A program made the position numbers and the translations under genes. Shown one piece after another: positions 8,114 through 17,433 of a stretch of DNA of 64,000 bases (position 1 is the stretch's first letter; each line of letters begins with the position of its first letter). Origin of the DNA: Mycetocola manganoxydans (GTDB lineage Bacteria > Actinomycetota > Actinomycetes > Actinomycetales > Microbacteriaceae); NCBI RefSeq assembly GCF_003667545.1, contig NZ_RCUV01000006.1, forward strand, positions 209,373 to 273,372. The letters are read 5' to 3'. The notes below the pieces were generated by a model. That model was not told where the DNA came from and made no database searches. It saw nothing but the letters and a program-made list of their open reading frames with translations.

Positions 8114-9072
8114 TAGTTCGCTCCGGAGAATTCTTTGCGGCGGCTGATGATGTACCGCGCGAGGGCGTTGATGACAAGAGTGATCGCGAAGAGCATGAGG
8201 CCGGTGGCGATGAGCAGGTTGACGTTGAGGCCGTATGCCTCGGGGAAGCTCAGCGCGATGTTCGCGGCGATCGTGCTCGGGTTCGAGGAGGTCAGCAGCG
8301 CGACGGTGATCGCACCGGACGACGAGAGCACCATGGCGACAGCCATCGTCTCGCCGAGCGCCCGGCCAAGGCCGAGCATGGCCGCCGAGATGATGCCGGC
8401 GCGACCGAACGGCAGAACGGCGATGCGGATCATCTCCCACCGGGTTGCCCCGAGAGCGAGCGCGGCCTCCTCGTGGAGGACCGGGGTCTGAAGGAAGATC
8501 TCGCGGCACAGAGCGGTGATGATCGGCAGGATCATGACGGCCAGGACGACGGATGCCGTGAGGATGGTGCGGCCGGTGCCTGAGGCCTGCCCGGAGAACA
8601 GCGGGAACCAGCCGAGGTTCTCGGTCAGCCAGCTGTAGAACGGCTGGACCGCTGGCGCCAGAGTGTTGGCACCCCACAACCCGAAGACGACGGAGGGCAC
8701 CGCGGCGAGAAGATCGATGACGTAGCCGAGACCCTGCGCCAGTCTCCGGGGTGCGTAGTGCGAGATGAAGAGCGCGATGCCGATCGCGACGGGGACGGCC
8801 ATGACGAGGGCGATGGCGGCAGACCAGACGGTGCCGAAGACCAGGGGCCAGACATACGACCAGAAGTTCTGCCCGGAGAGGATCGAGATGTCGTTCGGGT
8901 CTGTGGTGACGGCGGGGATGCTCTGCATCACCAGGAACGCGGCGACGGCGGCGAGGGTGGCGAGGATCAGGCTTCCCGCGGTGAGTGCCGCGCCCGAGAA
9001 TACCCGGTCGGCGAGCCGCTGGACCGGCTTCGGGTGGGCATTTGGCGCCTGGGCGACCGCTGGCGTCGACAT
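8113..9072 (-). CDS. pstC: Phosphate ABC transporter permease PstC
   Basis: 319-residue permease with six or seven transmembrane helices. Family motifs include FGLWGANTLAPAVQ, LREIFLQTPVLHEEAALALGAT (coupling EAA loop) and GRALGETMAVAMVL. The start is the ATG at 9072 (MSTPAVAQ); the longer upstream frame crosses two intercistronic stem-loops and is rejected. It lies 100 nt downstream of pstS and overlaps pstA by one base. It pairs with PstA in the membrane and receives phosphate from PstS. Confidence 0.95.
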   Translation of the reverse strand: MSTPAVAQAPNAHPKPVQRLADRVFSGAALTAGSLILATLAAVAAFLVMQSIPAVTTDPNDISILSGQNFWSYVWPLVFGTVWSAAIALVMAVPVAIGIALFISHYAPRRLAQGLGYVIDLLAAVPSVVFGLWGANTLAPAVQPFYSWLTENLGWFPLFSGQASGTGRTILTASVVLAVMILPIITALCREIFLQTPVLHEEAALALGATRWEMIRIAVLPFGRAGIISAAMLGLGRALGETMAVAMVLSSSGAITVALLTSSNPSTIAANIALSFPEAYGLNVNLLIATGLMLFAITLVINALARYIISRRKEFSGAN

Positions 9073-9102
9073 CTGCTGGTGTGCTCCTGTGGGGATGGGG
9101 GA

Positions 9103-9163
9103 GTTGCGGCAGGTGCCGCAACCGTGGCGACTCCGGTTGCGCCTGACGGGCGCAACCGGAGTC
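9103..9163 (-). promoter_or_regulatory. Tandem intercistronic stem-loops between pstS and pstC
   Basis: Two perfect hairpins lie between the pstS stop and the pstC start: 15 bp (GACTCCGGTTGCGCC and complement, 9129-9163) only 9 nt after the pstS stop, then 8 bp (GTTGCGGC/GCCGCAAC, 9103-9122). Neither has a T-run. They probably attenuate transcription or protect the pstS 3' end, so that binding protein is made in excess over permease. Confidence 0.65.
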
Positions 9164-9172
9164 TCCTGGGTG

Positions 9173-10267
9173 TTACTTGATGAGCTCGATGGCTGCCTTC
9201 GACTTGTCTGCGATGGTCGCTGAGATCGGTGCGGAGCCTGCGGCATCCGCGCTTGCCTGCTGGCCTTCTTCACTCACAATGTAGCTGAAGTACTCCTTGA
9301 CGAGCTTGCCTGCTTCAGCGTCTTCGTACTCGGTGCAGCCGATGAGGTAGCTGATGAGAACGATGGGGTAGACCCCTGCTTCGGTCGACGTGCGGTCCAG
9401 TTCGATAGCGAGGTCGCCTTCGCTGCGACCCTCCGCCGCGGGGGAAGCGTCGACGATGGCTGCTGCGGCCTTGGCGGAGTACGGAACGTACTCTTCGCCG
9501 ACCTTGATCGCCACGGTGCCGAGGTCACCGGCGCGGGAGGCGTCAGCGTAACCGATGGTGCCGGTGCCGGAGGTCACAGCGTCGATGACTCCTGAGGTCT
9601 GCGAGGCGGCTTCTCCGCCTTCGAGAGGCCAGACGCCGTCGGCTTCGCTGGTCCACACGTCGGGAGCCGTCGCGTGCAGGTACTCGGTGAAGTTCTCGGT
9701 GGTGCCCGAGTCGTCGGCACGGTGAACGGCGGTGATCGCCTGGTCAGGCAACTCGGCGTCCGGGTTCTGCGAGACGATGGCTTCGTCGTTCCAGGTGGTG
9801 ATGGTGCCGGCGAAGATACCGGCGACCGTGGCGGGGTCGAGGTTGAGTGTCTCGATCCCGTCGAGGTTGAAGACGACGGCGATCGGGGAGATGTAGGCGG
9901 GCAGCTCGACGAGGCCCGTGCCAGGTACGCACGCGGCGAAGTTGTCCTCGGCGATTTCCTCATCCTTGAACGCGCGGTCCGAGCCCGCGAACGAGCTGCC
10001 GCCGGCGATGAAGGTGTCGCGCCCTGCGCCGGATCCGGCGGGGTCGTACTCGACGGTCACATCGGGGTTTGCCTTCTGGAATGCGGAAACCCAGGCCTCC
10101 TGAGCCGACTGCTGTGACGAGGCGCCGCCGCCCACCAGGGTGCCGGTGAGTTCGCTGTCGGTGGATTCCGATCCGGTTGCTGCCGACTCATTCGCGGCAC
10201 ACGAGGTCAGGGTGAGGGCGGCGAGTGCTGCGACGGCCGCGACGCGGCCGAATTTCGAGAACTTCAC
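9173..10267 (-). CDS. pstS: Phosphate-binding lipoprotein PstS
   Basis: 364-residue substrate-binding protein, anchored outside the membrane by a lipobox (LTSC, Cys23). The phosphate-binding segments are recognisable: GGGASSQQSAQEAW near the mature N terminus, GSGAGRDTFIAG, FAGSDRAFKDEE, and HRADDSGTTENFTEYL in the second lobe. The start is GTG at 10267 with only a weak upstream ribosome binding site. The gene follows triple PHO boxes about 90 nt upstream and is separated from pstC by two hairpins. It delivers inorganic phosphate to PstCAB. Confidence 0.96.
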   Translation of the reverse strand: MKFSKFGRVAAVAALAALTLTSCAANESAATGSESTDSELTGTLVGGGASSQQSAQEAWVSAFQKANPDVTVEYDPAGSGAGRDTFIAGGSSFAGSDRAFKDEEIAEDNFAACVPGTGLVELPAYISPIAVVFNLDGIETLNLDPATVAGIFAGTITTWNDEAIVSQNPDAELPDQAITAVHRADDSGTTENFTEYLHATAPDVWTSEADGVWPLEGGEAASQTSGVIDAVTSGTGTIGYADASRAGDLGTVAIKVGEEYVPYSAKAAAAIVDASPAAEGRSEGDLAIELDRTSTEAGVYPIVLISYLIGCTEYEDAEAGKLVKEYFSYIVSEEGQQASADAAGSAPISATIADKSKAAIELIK

Positions 10268-10358
10268 GTGTTGTGTCCATTCATTGTGATTCCGGGACGG
10301 GCCGGTGCAGGCCCACGAGGAACGTTAGGCTCGCGGCCTTACGAGAGTCCCTCACAAT

Positions 10359-10386
10359 GGTGAACGGAAGGTTAACGACGGGGAAC
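10359..10386 (-). promoter_or_regulatory. PHO box: three direct repeats upstream of pstS
   Basis: Read on the minus strand, GTTCCCC, GTTAACC and GTTCACC are spaced 10 and 11 bp apart. This matches the 11-bp-periodic GTTCACC direct repeats bound by actinobacterial PhoP/RegX3-type regulators. They sit 92-119 bp upstream of the pstS start. The cognate regulator is probably RegX3 at 20305. Confidence 0.75.
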
Positions 10387-10404
10387 GGATGGCGTCGGCG
10401 CCGG

Positions 10405-11340
10405 TCAGGCGCGCGGTTCGTGCGTCTCGATCGAGATGATTCCCGAGCTCGGGTTCGTCGCGGACAGGTGCACGATGCTGAACGCACCGGTCGGTAGATC
10501 CGCGGCGCTGGAGAGGTAGGAACCGCTCAGGCTTCCCGTTGCCAGGGCGATCTCCCGGAGAATTTCCGGCAGGACCGGCCCGTGGCTGCACAACACCGCT
10601 GTTTTTCCCGACCGCACGCGTTTGCCGACGACCTTGCGCACGTCTGCTTCGCCGCGTTCATGGGCGTCCTGACTGATGAGATCCGTCCGGCGAAGATCCA
10701 GGCCGGATGCCGCGGCGAGCGGAGCCGCCGTCGTCACGCACCGAACGGCGGTGCTGGAGACGATGCGCTTCACGCCGAACGCCTGCAAAGTGGGGACGAT
10801 GCTCGACGCCTGCTCGACTCCGCGCGCCGTCAGCGGGCGCGTGGCATCCGGTCCCGCCCAGGACGATGCCGGGAGAGCTTTGCCGTGGCGGAGAGCGATG
10901 ATGGCGAAGGTCGATGAAATGCCGTCGTCGAGCAGATCCGTGAAGGTCGAGAGGATCTCGACGTCGGGCGCGTGGCTGAGATAGCTGCGTGCCTTGCGCG
11001 GCGTCACCCACTCCAGGGCGGCGACCTCCTCGTTGGGAACGAATGTGGAGGAACGGATGGCGGCGTCGCTGACCTCGGCCGCCCAGTAGTGAACGATCTT
11101 CTCCCGCCCGGACGCCAGCGGATACCGGGAGATCCCCAGCGGAACACCGAGTGACACGGCCAGGCCGGTCTCCTCGAGAATCTCACGGACAGCGGTCTGT
11201 GGGAGTGATTCGCCGGGGTCGACCTTGCCCTTCGGCAGGGAGACGTCAGCATATTTCGTGCGGTGGATGACGAGCACGTGAATCTTGCCGTCGATCCTTC
11301 GCCAGCACACGGCGCCAGCGGCAAACACGGCCGTCGTCAC
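10405..11340 (-). CDS. mutT1: Nudix hydrolase with C-terminal histidine phosphatase domain (MutT1-like)
   Basis: 311 residues, two domains. The N-terminal Nudix domain has a complete Nudix box, [20 protein letters not shown] followed by TG. The C-terminal phosphoglycerate-mutase-like domain has the catalytic [11 protein letters not shown] and a later His in [10 protein letters not shown]. In mycobacteria this architecture (MutT1) hydrolyses 8-oxo-GTP/8-oxo-dGTP and diadenosine polyphosphates, cleaning the nucleotide pool. The GTG start at 11340 overlaps the ppk stop (GTGA), so it is coupled to ppk. It lies just upstream of the pstS promoter with no visible terminator between. Confidence 0.9.
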   Translation of the reverse strand: MTTAVFAAGAVCWRRIDGKIHVLVIHRTKYADVSLPKGKVDPGESLPQTAVREILEETGLAVSLGVPLGISRYPLASGREKIVHYWAAEVSDAAIRSSTFVPNEEVAALEWVTPRKARSYLSHAPDVEILSTFTDLLDDGISSTFAIIALRHGKALPASSWAGPDATRPLTARGVEQASSIVPTLQAFGVKRIVSSTAVRCVTTAAPLAAASGLDLRRTDLISQDAHERGEADVRKVVGKRVRSGKTAVLCSHGPVLPEILREIALATGSLSGSYLSSAADLPTGAFSIVHLSATNPSSGIISIETHEPRA

Positions 11341-13511
11341 CGTCGAGTCCTCGGCCGGCGGCGAAGGCTGGACTTGAGCATCAGGCGGTCCTGCAGGTCG
11401 ACGAGAGCGGCGCCGGACTCGTCTGTCGAGTGCCTCTCCCAGATTCCGTCGGCGCCGAGGTGCCACGTCGACGTCTTGTCGTCCATGGCGACGTCGAACA
11501 ACGCACCGATCTCGCTGAGGTGGGCGGGAGCGGTCAGCCGCACAAGTGCCTCGACCCTGCGGTCGAGGTTGCGGTGCATCATGTCGGCGCTGCCGATGAA
11601 GACGCGGGGGTCGCCGTCGTTGACGAATGAGAAGATGCGCGAGTGCTCGAGGAACCGTCCGAGGATGGACCTCACCCGGATGTTCTCGCTCATCCCGGGC
11701 TGGCCCGGCCTCAGGCTGCAGATGCCGCGAACCCAGATGTCGACGGGGACCCCGGCCTGGCTTGCCCGGTACAGCCCGTCGATGATCGCTTCGTCGACGA
11801 TCGAATTCACCTTGATCCGGATGCCGCTCGGCTTGCCGGCCTCCGCGTTCCGTCGTTCCTGGTCGATGTGTTTGAGCAGGCCCTTCCGAAGGTGCAGCGG
11901 GGCGACGAGAAGCCGTTTGAACTTCTTCTCGATCGCGTATCCGGAGAGCTCATTGAACAGGCGGGTGAGGTCCTTGCCGACCTGGGCGTCCGCGGTGAAC
12001 AGGCCGAGGTCTTCGTAGATCCGGCTCGTCTTCGGGTTGTAGTTGCCGGTGCCGATGTGGCTGTAGTGCTGCAGTGTTCCCTTTTCCTCGCGGATGACGA
12101 GGGCGAGCTTGCAGTGCGTCTTGAGACCGACCAGGCCATAGACGACGTGCACTCCGGCCTTCTCCAGCTTGCGAGCCCAGGTGATGTTGGCCTGCTCGTC
12201 GAAGCGCGCCTTGATCTCGACGAGGGCGAGAACCTGTTTTCCCGCCTCGGCCGCATCGATGAGGGCCTCGACGATGGGGGAGTCGCCGGAGGTGCGGTAC
12301 AGGGTCTGCTTGATCGCGAGCACCTGGGGGTCCGCGGCCGCCTGCTCGAGGAACGCCTGCACGCTCGTTGCGAATGACTCGTACGGGTGATGAACGAGAA
12401 CGTCCTGCTGTGCGATTGCACCGAAGATGTCTGCCTTGGTGTTCGGCTCTGCCGGCTGGAACTGCATGACCGTCGTCGGCACGCGTGGCGGGTAGCGCAA
12501 ATCGGGGCGGTCGATCCCCGACAGGCTGAACAGGCCTCCGAGGTCGAGCGGTGCCGGGAGACGGTAGACCTCCTGGTCGGTGACGTCGAGTTCGCGAACG
12601 AGCAGGTCGAGGGTCACATCGTCCATGTCCTCGGTGATCTCGAGACGGATCGGCGGCCCGAACCGGCGGCGCAACAACTCCTTCTCGAGGGCCTGAATGA
12701 GGTTTTCGGTCTCGTCCTCTTCGATTTCGACATCTTCGTTGCGGGTGACGCGGAAGACGTGGTGCTCGATGATCTCCATACCGGGGAACAGGTCGCCGAG
12801 GTGATTGGCGATGAGGTCCTCGAGCGGGATGTACTGCACGTTCTCGAGTGACGCGGTCGGGTCGACCGGCACGAAACGGGGGAGCATCTGCGGGACCTTG
12901 AGGCGCGCGAACTCCTGCCTGCCCGTCTTCGAGTTCCGGACGCGGACCGCGAGGTTCAGTGACAGGCCGGAGATGTACGGGAACGGATGTGCCGGGTCGA
13001 CGGCGAGAGGCATGAGAACCGGGAAGATCTGCTGACCGAAGTAGTCCCGCAACCGTTCATGGTCATCGTCGGTCAGCGAATCCCACGTCACGACATTGAC
13101 CCCTGCTGCGGTGAGGTCGGGTTTCACCAGCTCGGACCACGCCCTGGCATGCCGCGCCTGGAGTTCGTGCGCGGTCTGCGAGATGTCGCTCAGAACGTCG
13201 GCGGGAGCACGGCCGACGTTGGTGGGTACGGCGAGACCGGTGAGCACGCGGCGTTTCAGCCCTGCGACACGCACCATGAAGAACTCGTCGAGGTTCGACG
13301 CGAAGATCGCGAGGAAGTTGGCGCGTTCGAGCGCGGGAACCGTCGGGTCTTCCGCGAGTTCGAGCACGCGTTGGTTGAATGCCAGCCAGCTCACTTCACG
13401 ATCGAGGTAGCGTCCCTCGGGGAGAGCGGGATCGTCGCGTTCGAAGACCGGGTCGAAGTCGTCGTCGTCGCCGCCAAGGCCGGAGTCGAGCGCGATACTG
13501 TCAGCTGCCAT
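11337..13511 (-). CDS. ppk: Polyphosphate kinase Ppk1
   Basis: 724 residues, normal length for Ppk1, which reversibly makes polyphosphate from ATP. N-terminal and head domains start at [20 protein letters not shown]. Catalytic C-terminal domains contain HHPYESF, the loop [11 protein letters not shown] with the phospho-accepting His, and [11 protein letters not shown]. Start ATG at 13511 (MAADSIALD); CAAGAT lies 6 nt upstream in the -10 position. It overlaps mutT1 by 4 bp and is part of the phosphate/nitrogen block on this strand. Confidence 0.96.
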   Translation of the reverse strand: MAADSIALDSGLGGDDDDFDPVFERDDPALPEGRYLDREVSWLAFNQRVLELAEDPTVPALERANFLAIFASNLDEFFMVRVAGLKRRVLTGLAVPTNVGRAPADVLSDISQTAHELQARHARAWSELVKPDLTAAGVNVVTWDSLTDDDHERLRDYFGQQIFPVLMPLAVDPAHPFPYISGLSLNLAVRVRNSKTGRQEFARLKVPQMLPRFVPVDPTASLENVQYIPLEDLIANHLGDLFPGMEIIEHHVFRVTRNEDVEIEEDETENLIQALEKELLRRRFGPPIRLEITEDMDDVTLDLLVRELDVTDQEVYRLPAPLDLGGLFSLSGIDRPDLRYPPRVPTTVMQFQPAEPNTKADIFGAIAQQDVLVHHPYESFATSVQAFLEQAAADPQVLAIKQTLYRTSGDSPIVEALIDAAEAGKQVLALVEIKARFDEQANITWARKLEKAGVHVVYGLVGLKTHCKLALVIREEKGTLQHYSHIGTGNYNPKTSRIYEDLGLFTADAQVGKDLTRLFNELSGYAIEKKFKRLLVAPLHLRKGLLKHIDQERRNAEAGKPSGIRIKVNSIVDEAIIDGLYRASQAGVPVDIWVRGICSLRPGQPGMSENIRVRSILGRFLEHSRIFSFVNDGDPRVFIGSADMMHRNLDRRVEALVRLTAPAHLSEIGALFDVAMDDKTSTWHLGADGIWERHSTDESGAALVDLQDRLMLKSSLRRRPRTRR

Positions 13512-13574
13512 GCCAACATCTTGTCACCTTGGGCGTGGCCATGGAGCCAGCGCAGGCGAACAGTTGGCGACGGC

Positions 13575-14462
13575 TCAGGCGGTTGCGCCCCTACGGTACT
13601 GGATGTCCACGGTGTGGTCGGTGAAGCCGAGGGATCGGTAGAGCGCGACCGCTCGCTCGTTGTCGCCCTCGACATACAGTGACGCCGTCGTCACTCCACG
13701 CTCCCGCAGCCGATCCAGCCCGGCCACCATGAGTTGCCTGCCGAGCCCCCTCCCCGGTTCCCCGACGCCGATGACGTAGATCTCTCCGGACTCACCATCG
13801 ATCTTGAGCCAGTTGTACCCGATCATCCGGCCGGCGTCGTCGCGCGCGAGGAGGAAGTCCCCGGCGTCGAACCACGGTTCGGCGCGTCGCGCCCGCACGT
13901 CGTCGACGGTGATGCGCCCCTGCTCCGGGTGATCCGCGAACACCCGCGCGTTGAGCTCGACCCACTCGGCGTCGTCGATGTCCGGCCGGAAGGTGGTGAT
14001 CCCGTCCGGGAGCGGAGGGATGTCGTCGCCAGGTTCCAGCGGCATCCGCAGCTGGAGAAGGGTGCGTACCCGCTCGAAGCCGAACCGGGTGGCGAGGGCT
14101 CGGGAGGCGGGATGGTCACCGTGCGCCCAGGCAAGCAGGTCACCAGGAGCGTCCAGGAGAATCCCGGTGAGCATCGCTGTTCCGACCCCGGTTCCGCGCC
14201 ATTCGGGGTCGACGACGAGTTCGAGTTCACCCTGACCGATGAGTACGGCGCCGACGAGCAGTTCTGCGGCGCTCGGGGACTCCGGCGGGGCGACGGCGAA
14301 GACGAGGGAACGACTCCCGTCTCCGGCGTCGATCAACGCCTGGTCGTTGAACGGGGATGCACCGTCACCGGCGACCGCGCGGCGAACCAGACGATCGAAT
14401 GCGGCGCGTGGCGCAGCATCCGCGAGATTACGGGAGCGGAGTACTGGTGTGCGCACTGTCAT
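13575..14462 (-). CDS. mshD: Mycothiol synthase MshD
   Basis: 295 residues made of two GNAT acetyltransferase domains. It acetylates Cys-GlcN-Ins with acetyl-CoA in the last step of mycothiol synthesis, the main actinobacterial thiol. The C-terminal, active-type domain has the acetyl-CoA loop [20 protein letters not shown] and ends with [19 protein letters not shown], typical of MshD. The ATG at 14462 lies 35 bp inside the 3' end of glnR, so the two are co-transcribed. Alternative upstream in-frame codons only shadow glnR. Confidence 0.93.
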   Translation of the reverse strand: MTVRTPVLRSRNLADAAPRAAFDRLVRRAVAGDGASPFNDQALIDAGDGSRSLVFAVAPPESPSAAELLVGAVLIGQGELELVVDPEWRGTGVGTAMLTGILLDAPGDLLAWAHGDHPASRALATRFGFERVRTLLQLRMPLEPGDDIPPLPDGITTFRPDIDDAEWVELNARVFADHPEQGRITVDDVRARRAEPWFDAGDFLLARDDAGRMIGYNWLKIDGESGEIYVIGVGEPGRGLGRQLMVAGLDRLRERGVTTASLYVEGDNERAVALYRSLGFTDHTVDIQYRRGATA

Positions 14463-15117
14463 CCTCGTAGACGTTGAAGCGGTAGCCGACGTTGCGGACG
14501 GTCCCGATGAGCTGTTCGAGGTCGCCGAGTTTGGCGCGAAGGCGCCGCACGTGGACGTCGACGGTGCGAGTGCCACCGAAGTAGTCGTATCCCCAGACCT
14601 CGCTCAGCAATTGTTCCCTGGTGAAGACCCGCGACGGATGCCCCGCGAGGAATCGAAGAAGTTCGAATTCCTTGTAGGTCAGGTCGAGCGGTTTGCCCTG
14701 GACCTTCGCGGAATAGCTCGCCTCGTCGATGACGACGCCCGACGTCTGGATCTTGGTGTTCGTTGTTTCGAGCGATTGGCGACCGATGGCGAGGCGAATG
14801 CGGGCGTCGATCTCGGCGGGCCCCGCCATGTCGACGAGGACGTCGTCGACTCCCCAGTCGGCGCTGACGGCGCTGAGCCCGCCCTCGGTGAGGATGACGA
14901 GGAGGGGAACGGTGAGGCCGGTGGTCCTGAGGATCTTGCACAGCGCCTTCGCTCCGGCGAGATCCGTGCGCGCGTCGATCAGGATCAGATCGCTCGATGG
15001 CGCGTTGACGAGCTGGGCAGGCTGAGCAGGTATCTGACGCACGCGGTGACTGAGCAGCCCGAGTGAAGGCAACACATCATTGTCGACCTGCGAGGTCAGA
15101 ATCAACAGTTGCGCCAC
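14428..15117 (-). CDS. glnR: GlnR-type OmpR-family transcriptional regulator
   Basis: 229-residue orphan response regulator resembling actinobacterial GlnR, the global nitrogen regulator. The receiver domain (1-120) has the GlnR-specific blocks [20 protein letters not shown] and [16 protein letters not shown], with Asp48 at the phosphorylation position but without the acidic pair near residue 10. It is therefore an atypical receiver, as in GlnR. The C-terminal winged helix contains [20 protein letters not shown] and [20 protein letters not shown]. The GTG start at 15117 follows a strong GGAGGA site. No kinase gene is adjacent. Downstream overlap with mshD. Confidence 0.88.
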   Translation of the reverse strand: MAQLLILTSQVDNDVLPSLGLLSHRVRQIPAQPAQLVNAPSSDLILIDARTDLAGAKALCKILRTTGLTVPLLVILTEGGLSAVSADWGVDDVLVDMAGPAEIDARIRLAIGRQSLETTNTKIQTSGVVIDEASYSAKVQGKPLDLTYKEFELLRFLAGHPSRVFTREQLLSEVWGYDYFGGTRTVDVHVRRLRAKLGDLEQLIGTVRNVGYRFNVYEDDSAHTSTPLP

Positions 15118-15229
15118 GAGCGTCCTCCAGTGATTACGTGGACTCATACTAGCTATTGCGACGGGCCGCATCAGACCGCGGTCGCTCCGGCGTCCAACGA
15201 CGGCAGCGGGATTCAGGCAGAATAGGGGA

Positions 15230-15520
15230 ATGACAGACGTACCGATGACACCCTCGCGCATCTGGCGCAGCATCTTCGGTGTCTGGGGAGTCGCCGTCCT
15301 CGGCGCGATTCTCGTCGCGATCTTCGCTCCTCCCGGATTGCACTTCACCTGGCTGTCGCTCACCCTCGCCGCGTGCACCCTGCTTGCGTTCGTGCTTCAG
15401 CTGGGGACGCATCAAAAGGTCGGGTTCATCGACCGGTTGTCGGTCACGATCGTCGGCGTCGTGGGCATTCTCACCGTTGCCGCTGCTGTACTTGGCCTCG
15501 CCGCCCTGTTCGCGGGATAG
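15230..15520 (+). CDS. Small membrane protein, three predicted helices
   Basis: 96 residues with hydrophobic stretches at about 15-33, 40-59 and 71-94 and short charged loops. No family recognised. It starts a co-directional run (tiny membrane protein, nitrobindin, YgfZ) and is divergent from glnR. A CAGAAT hexamer ends 6 nt before the ATG, consistent with a leaderless start. The TAG stop doubles as the beginning of the -10 box for the next small gene. Confidence 0.75.
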   Translation: MTDVPMTPSRIWRSIFGVWGVAVLGAILVAIFAPPGLHFTWLSLTLAACTLLAFVLQLGTHQKVGFIDRLSVTIVGVVGILTVAAAVLGLAALFAG

Positions 15521-15523
15521 ACT
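15518..15523 (+). promoter_or_regulatory. Candidate -10 box (TAGACT) overlapping a stop codon
   Basis: TAGACT begins with the TAG stop of the preceding gene and ends 6 nt before the ATG at 15530, so it would drive a leaderless transcript of the 37-residue membrane protein and the genes behind it. Confidence 0.45.
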
Positions 15524-15529
15524 GCCGGT

Positions 15530-15643
15530 ATGGATCTCGTCGCACTCGAACTCTTCTACGTCGGCCTGCTCGCCCTTGCCAGCCTCGCCATCGGTGCGAT
15601 CGCTGTCGTCGTGCTGGTCAACCTCTTCCGCGGCCAGCGCTGA
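15530..15643 (+). CDS. Tiny single-pass membrane protein (37 aa)
   Basis: Short frame not long enough for usual ORF cut-offs: MDLVALELFY, then a hydrophobic helix rich in Ala, Ile, Val and Leu, ending VNLFRGQR with positive charges on the inside. It has its own candidate promoter, an ATG start, and sits 9 nt after the previous gene and 14 nt before the nitrobindin gene, so it fits the operon without overlap. Function unknown. Confidence 0.6.
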   Translation: MDLVALELFYVGLLALASLAIGAIAVVVLVNLFRGQR

Positions 15644-15657
15644 CCCCTGGCGCGCCG

Positions 15658-16254
15658 ATGATCGAAATCCCGACCGGCCTGCCCGCCGAGCTCGTCCCGC
15701 TGTCCTGGCTGATCGGAGTCTGGGAGGGCACAGGAGTCATCGATTACGCCGGCGCCGACGGCCCGGTGAGCGCGGAGTTCGGCCAGCGCGTCAGCTTCAG
15801 CCACGACGGGATGCCCTACCTGAACTACACGTCGAACTCCTGGCTTCTCGACGAGGAGCACACGGCCCTCACCGCCGAGACGGGGTACTGGCGGCTGCAC
15901 CGGCCGCAAAGCGCGGGTGACCCGGGCCCTGCGATGCTTCCCAGTATCGGCGACCGCCCGTTCCAGAACGCTGACGAGGTCGAAACACTCCGCAACGGCG
16001 CGGGTGGATTCGACATCGAGGTGGCGCTCGTGCACCCCGGTGGGGTGAGCGAACTGTATCTCGGTCAGGTTCGCGGGCCGCGCATCGACCTCGCGACCGA
16101 CGCGGTGTTGCGCACCGCAGGCGCAAAGGAATACGCCGCAGCAACACGCTTGTACGGTCTCGTGGACAGCCACCTGCTCTGGGCGTGGGACATCGCCGCT
16201 CTCGGCCAGAACCTCCGCACCCACGCCTCAGGGCGTCTTTCTAAGGCCGACTGA
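15658..16254 (+). CDS. FABP/nitrobindin-like heme-binding beta-barrel protein
   Basis: 198 residues, a DUF1794 ten-stranded beta barrel. The family hallmark GxWxGxG appears as GVWEGTG near residues 21-27. Other conserved strands are FGQRVSFSHDGMPYLNYTS, ETGYWRL and YGLVDSHLLWAWD. Actinobacterial nitrobindins bind ferric heme b and isomerise peroxynitrite to nitrate; heme ligation here is inferred. The start is the ATG at 15658, and the stop overlaps the ygfZ start (TGATG), giving translational coupling. Confidence 0.9.
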   Translation: MIEIPTGLPAELVPLSWLIGVWEGTGVIDYAGADGPVSAEFGQRVSFSHDGMPYLNYTSNSWLLDEEHTALTAETGYWRLHRPQSAGDPGPAMLPSIGDRPFQNADEVETLRNGAGGFDIEVALVHPGGVSELYLGQVRGPRIDLATDAVLRTAGAKEYAAATRLYGLVDSHLLWAWDIAALGQNLRTHASGRLSKAD

Positions 16255-17381
16255 TGACCGCTCCCAGCCCGTTCCTCTCCCGTCAGGGAGCCGTCGTTCT
16301 TCCCGATGTCGCCGACCCTGGTGTTCCGTCCCACTACGGCAACCCGAATATCGAACAGCGGATGCTCGTGGCCGGCGAGGCGATCGTCGACCTGTCCACC
16401 CGTGGGATCGTCTCCATCACGGGTGAAGACCGGCTGAGCTGGCTCAACTCCATGACATCCGCGGAACTCACCCGGCTCCCCGTCGGAGCGTCGAGCGAAA
16501 CACTGTTCCTGGACCCCAACGGCCGGCTCGAATACGCCGCAGGGATCATCGACGACGGTGTCACTGCATGGCTGCTCGTCGAAGCCGACGACGTCGCGCC
16601 GATGGTCGCCTGGCTCACCCGCATGAAGTTCATGATGCGGGTGGAGGTCGCTGACCGTTCCGCCGAGTTCGCCCGAATCGGCATGATGCCTGCCCAGGCG
16701 CCGCTCGATCTCGCCGTCGCATCGCCGAACGGGGTCCCGCTGGTGTGGACAGACCCGTGGAGGGACGTCGTCGCAGGCGGCCACCAGTACGCGCGGGGTG
16801 AACATCCCTCTGCCGAGTGGCGGTGGACCGAAGTGCTCGTGTTCCGTGACGAGCTGACGGCGCTCGCCGCAGGCCCACTCCCCGCTGCCGGGTCGCTCGC
16901 CGCCGAGGCGCTGCGAGTCGCAGCCTGGCGGCCACGCACGTCGACGGAAGCCGACGAGAAGACCATCCCCCACGAACTGGATTGGCTGCGCAGCGCCGTC
17001 CACCTCTCCAAGGGCTGCTACCGCGGCCAGGAGACCGTGGCGAAGGTGCACAACCTCGGTCACCCGCCCAGGCGGCTCGTTCTGCTCCACCTCGACGGCT
17101 CGGACTCGGTTCTTCCCCGCCACGGCGCGGTTGTTTTCGCCGACAGGAAGGGCGAGCCCACGGCCGTCGGCGCGGTGACGACCGCGGCGATGCACCATGA
17201 ACTCGGGCCGATCGCGCTCGCCGTCGTCCGCAGGAACGTCGATCCAGGGGCTCGACTGACCGTCGACGAAGATGGAACAGCCATCGCCGCGGCACAGCAG
17301 GTCATCGTCCCCTCGGATGCAGGCGCCGTCGCCGATGTCCCGCGACTGCCCAGGCTCGGCGCGGTCCGGCGCACCCAGTAG
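16254..17381 (+). CDS. ygfZ: Folate-binding YgfZ-family protein
   Basis: 375 residues of the GcvT-like YgfZ/IBA57 family, tetrahydrofolate-binding proteins that help iron-sulfur cluster enzymes such as tRNA-modifying radical SAM proteins. The signature with the conserved Cys, KGCYRGQETVAKVHNLGHPP, is present in the C-terminal half. The N-terminal half contains VDLSTRGIVSITGEDRLSWL. Its start codon overlaps the nitrobindin stop. The pairing with a heme/NO protein suggests cofactor protection, but that is inference. Confidence 0.92.
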   Translation: MTAPSPFLSRQGAVVLPDVADPGVPSHYGNPNIEQRMLVAGEAIVDLSTRGIVSITGEDRLSWLNSMTSAELTRLPVGASSETLFLDPNGRLEYAAGIIDDGVTAWLLVEADDVAPMVAWLTRMKFMMRVEVADRSAEFARIGMMPAQAPLDLAVASPNGVPLVWTDPWRDVVAGGHQYARGEHPSAEWRWTEVLVFRDELTALAAGPLPAAGSLAAEALRVAAWRPRTSTEADEKTIPHELDWLRSAVHLSKGCYRGQETVAKVHNLGHPPRRLVLLHLDGSDSVLPRHGAVVFADRKGEPTAVGAVTTAAMHHELGPIALAVVRRNVDPGARLTVDEDGTAIAAAQQVIVPSDAGAVADVPRLPRLGAVRRTQ

Positions 17382-17421
17382 ACCCCGACGACGCATTCCG
17401 CGCCGCCGTGCGGGGCATCGC

Positions 17422-17427
17422 TAGAGT
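17422..17427 (+). promoter_or_regulatory. Candidate -10 box (TAGAGT) of a leaderless gpmA promoter
   Basis: TAGAGT ends 6 nt before the gpmA ATG. The intervening GGAGGC could also act as a ribosome binding site if transcription started further upstream. Confidence 0.5.
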
Positions 17428-17433
17428 GGAGGC

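Noticed and set aside
6995..9121. A 708-codon frame that reads through pstA and antisense-like sequence of pstC
   Set aside because: Only the last 372 codons resemble PstA; the rest is pstC in another frame, and the TAATG overlap fixes the pstA start.
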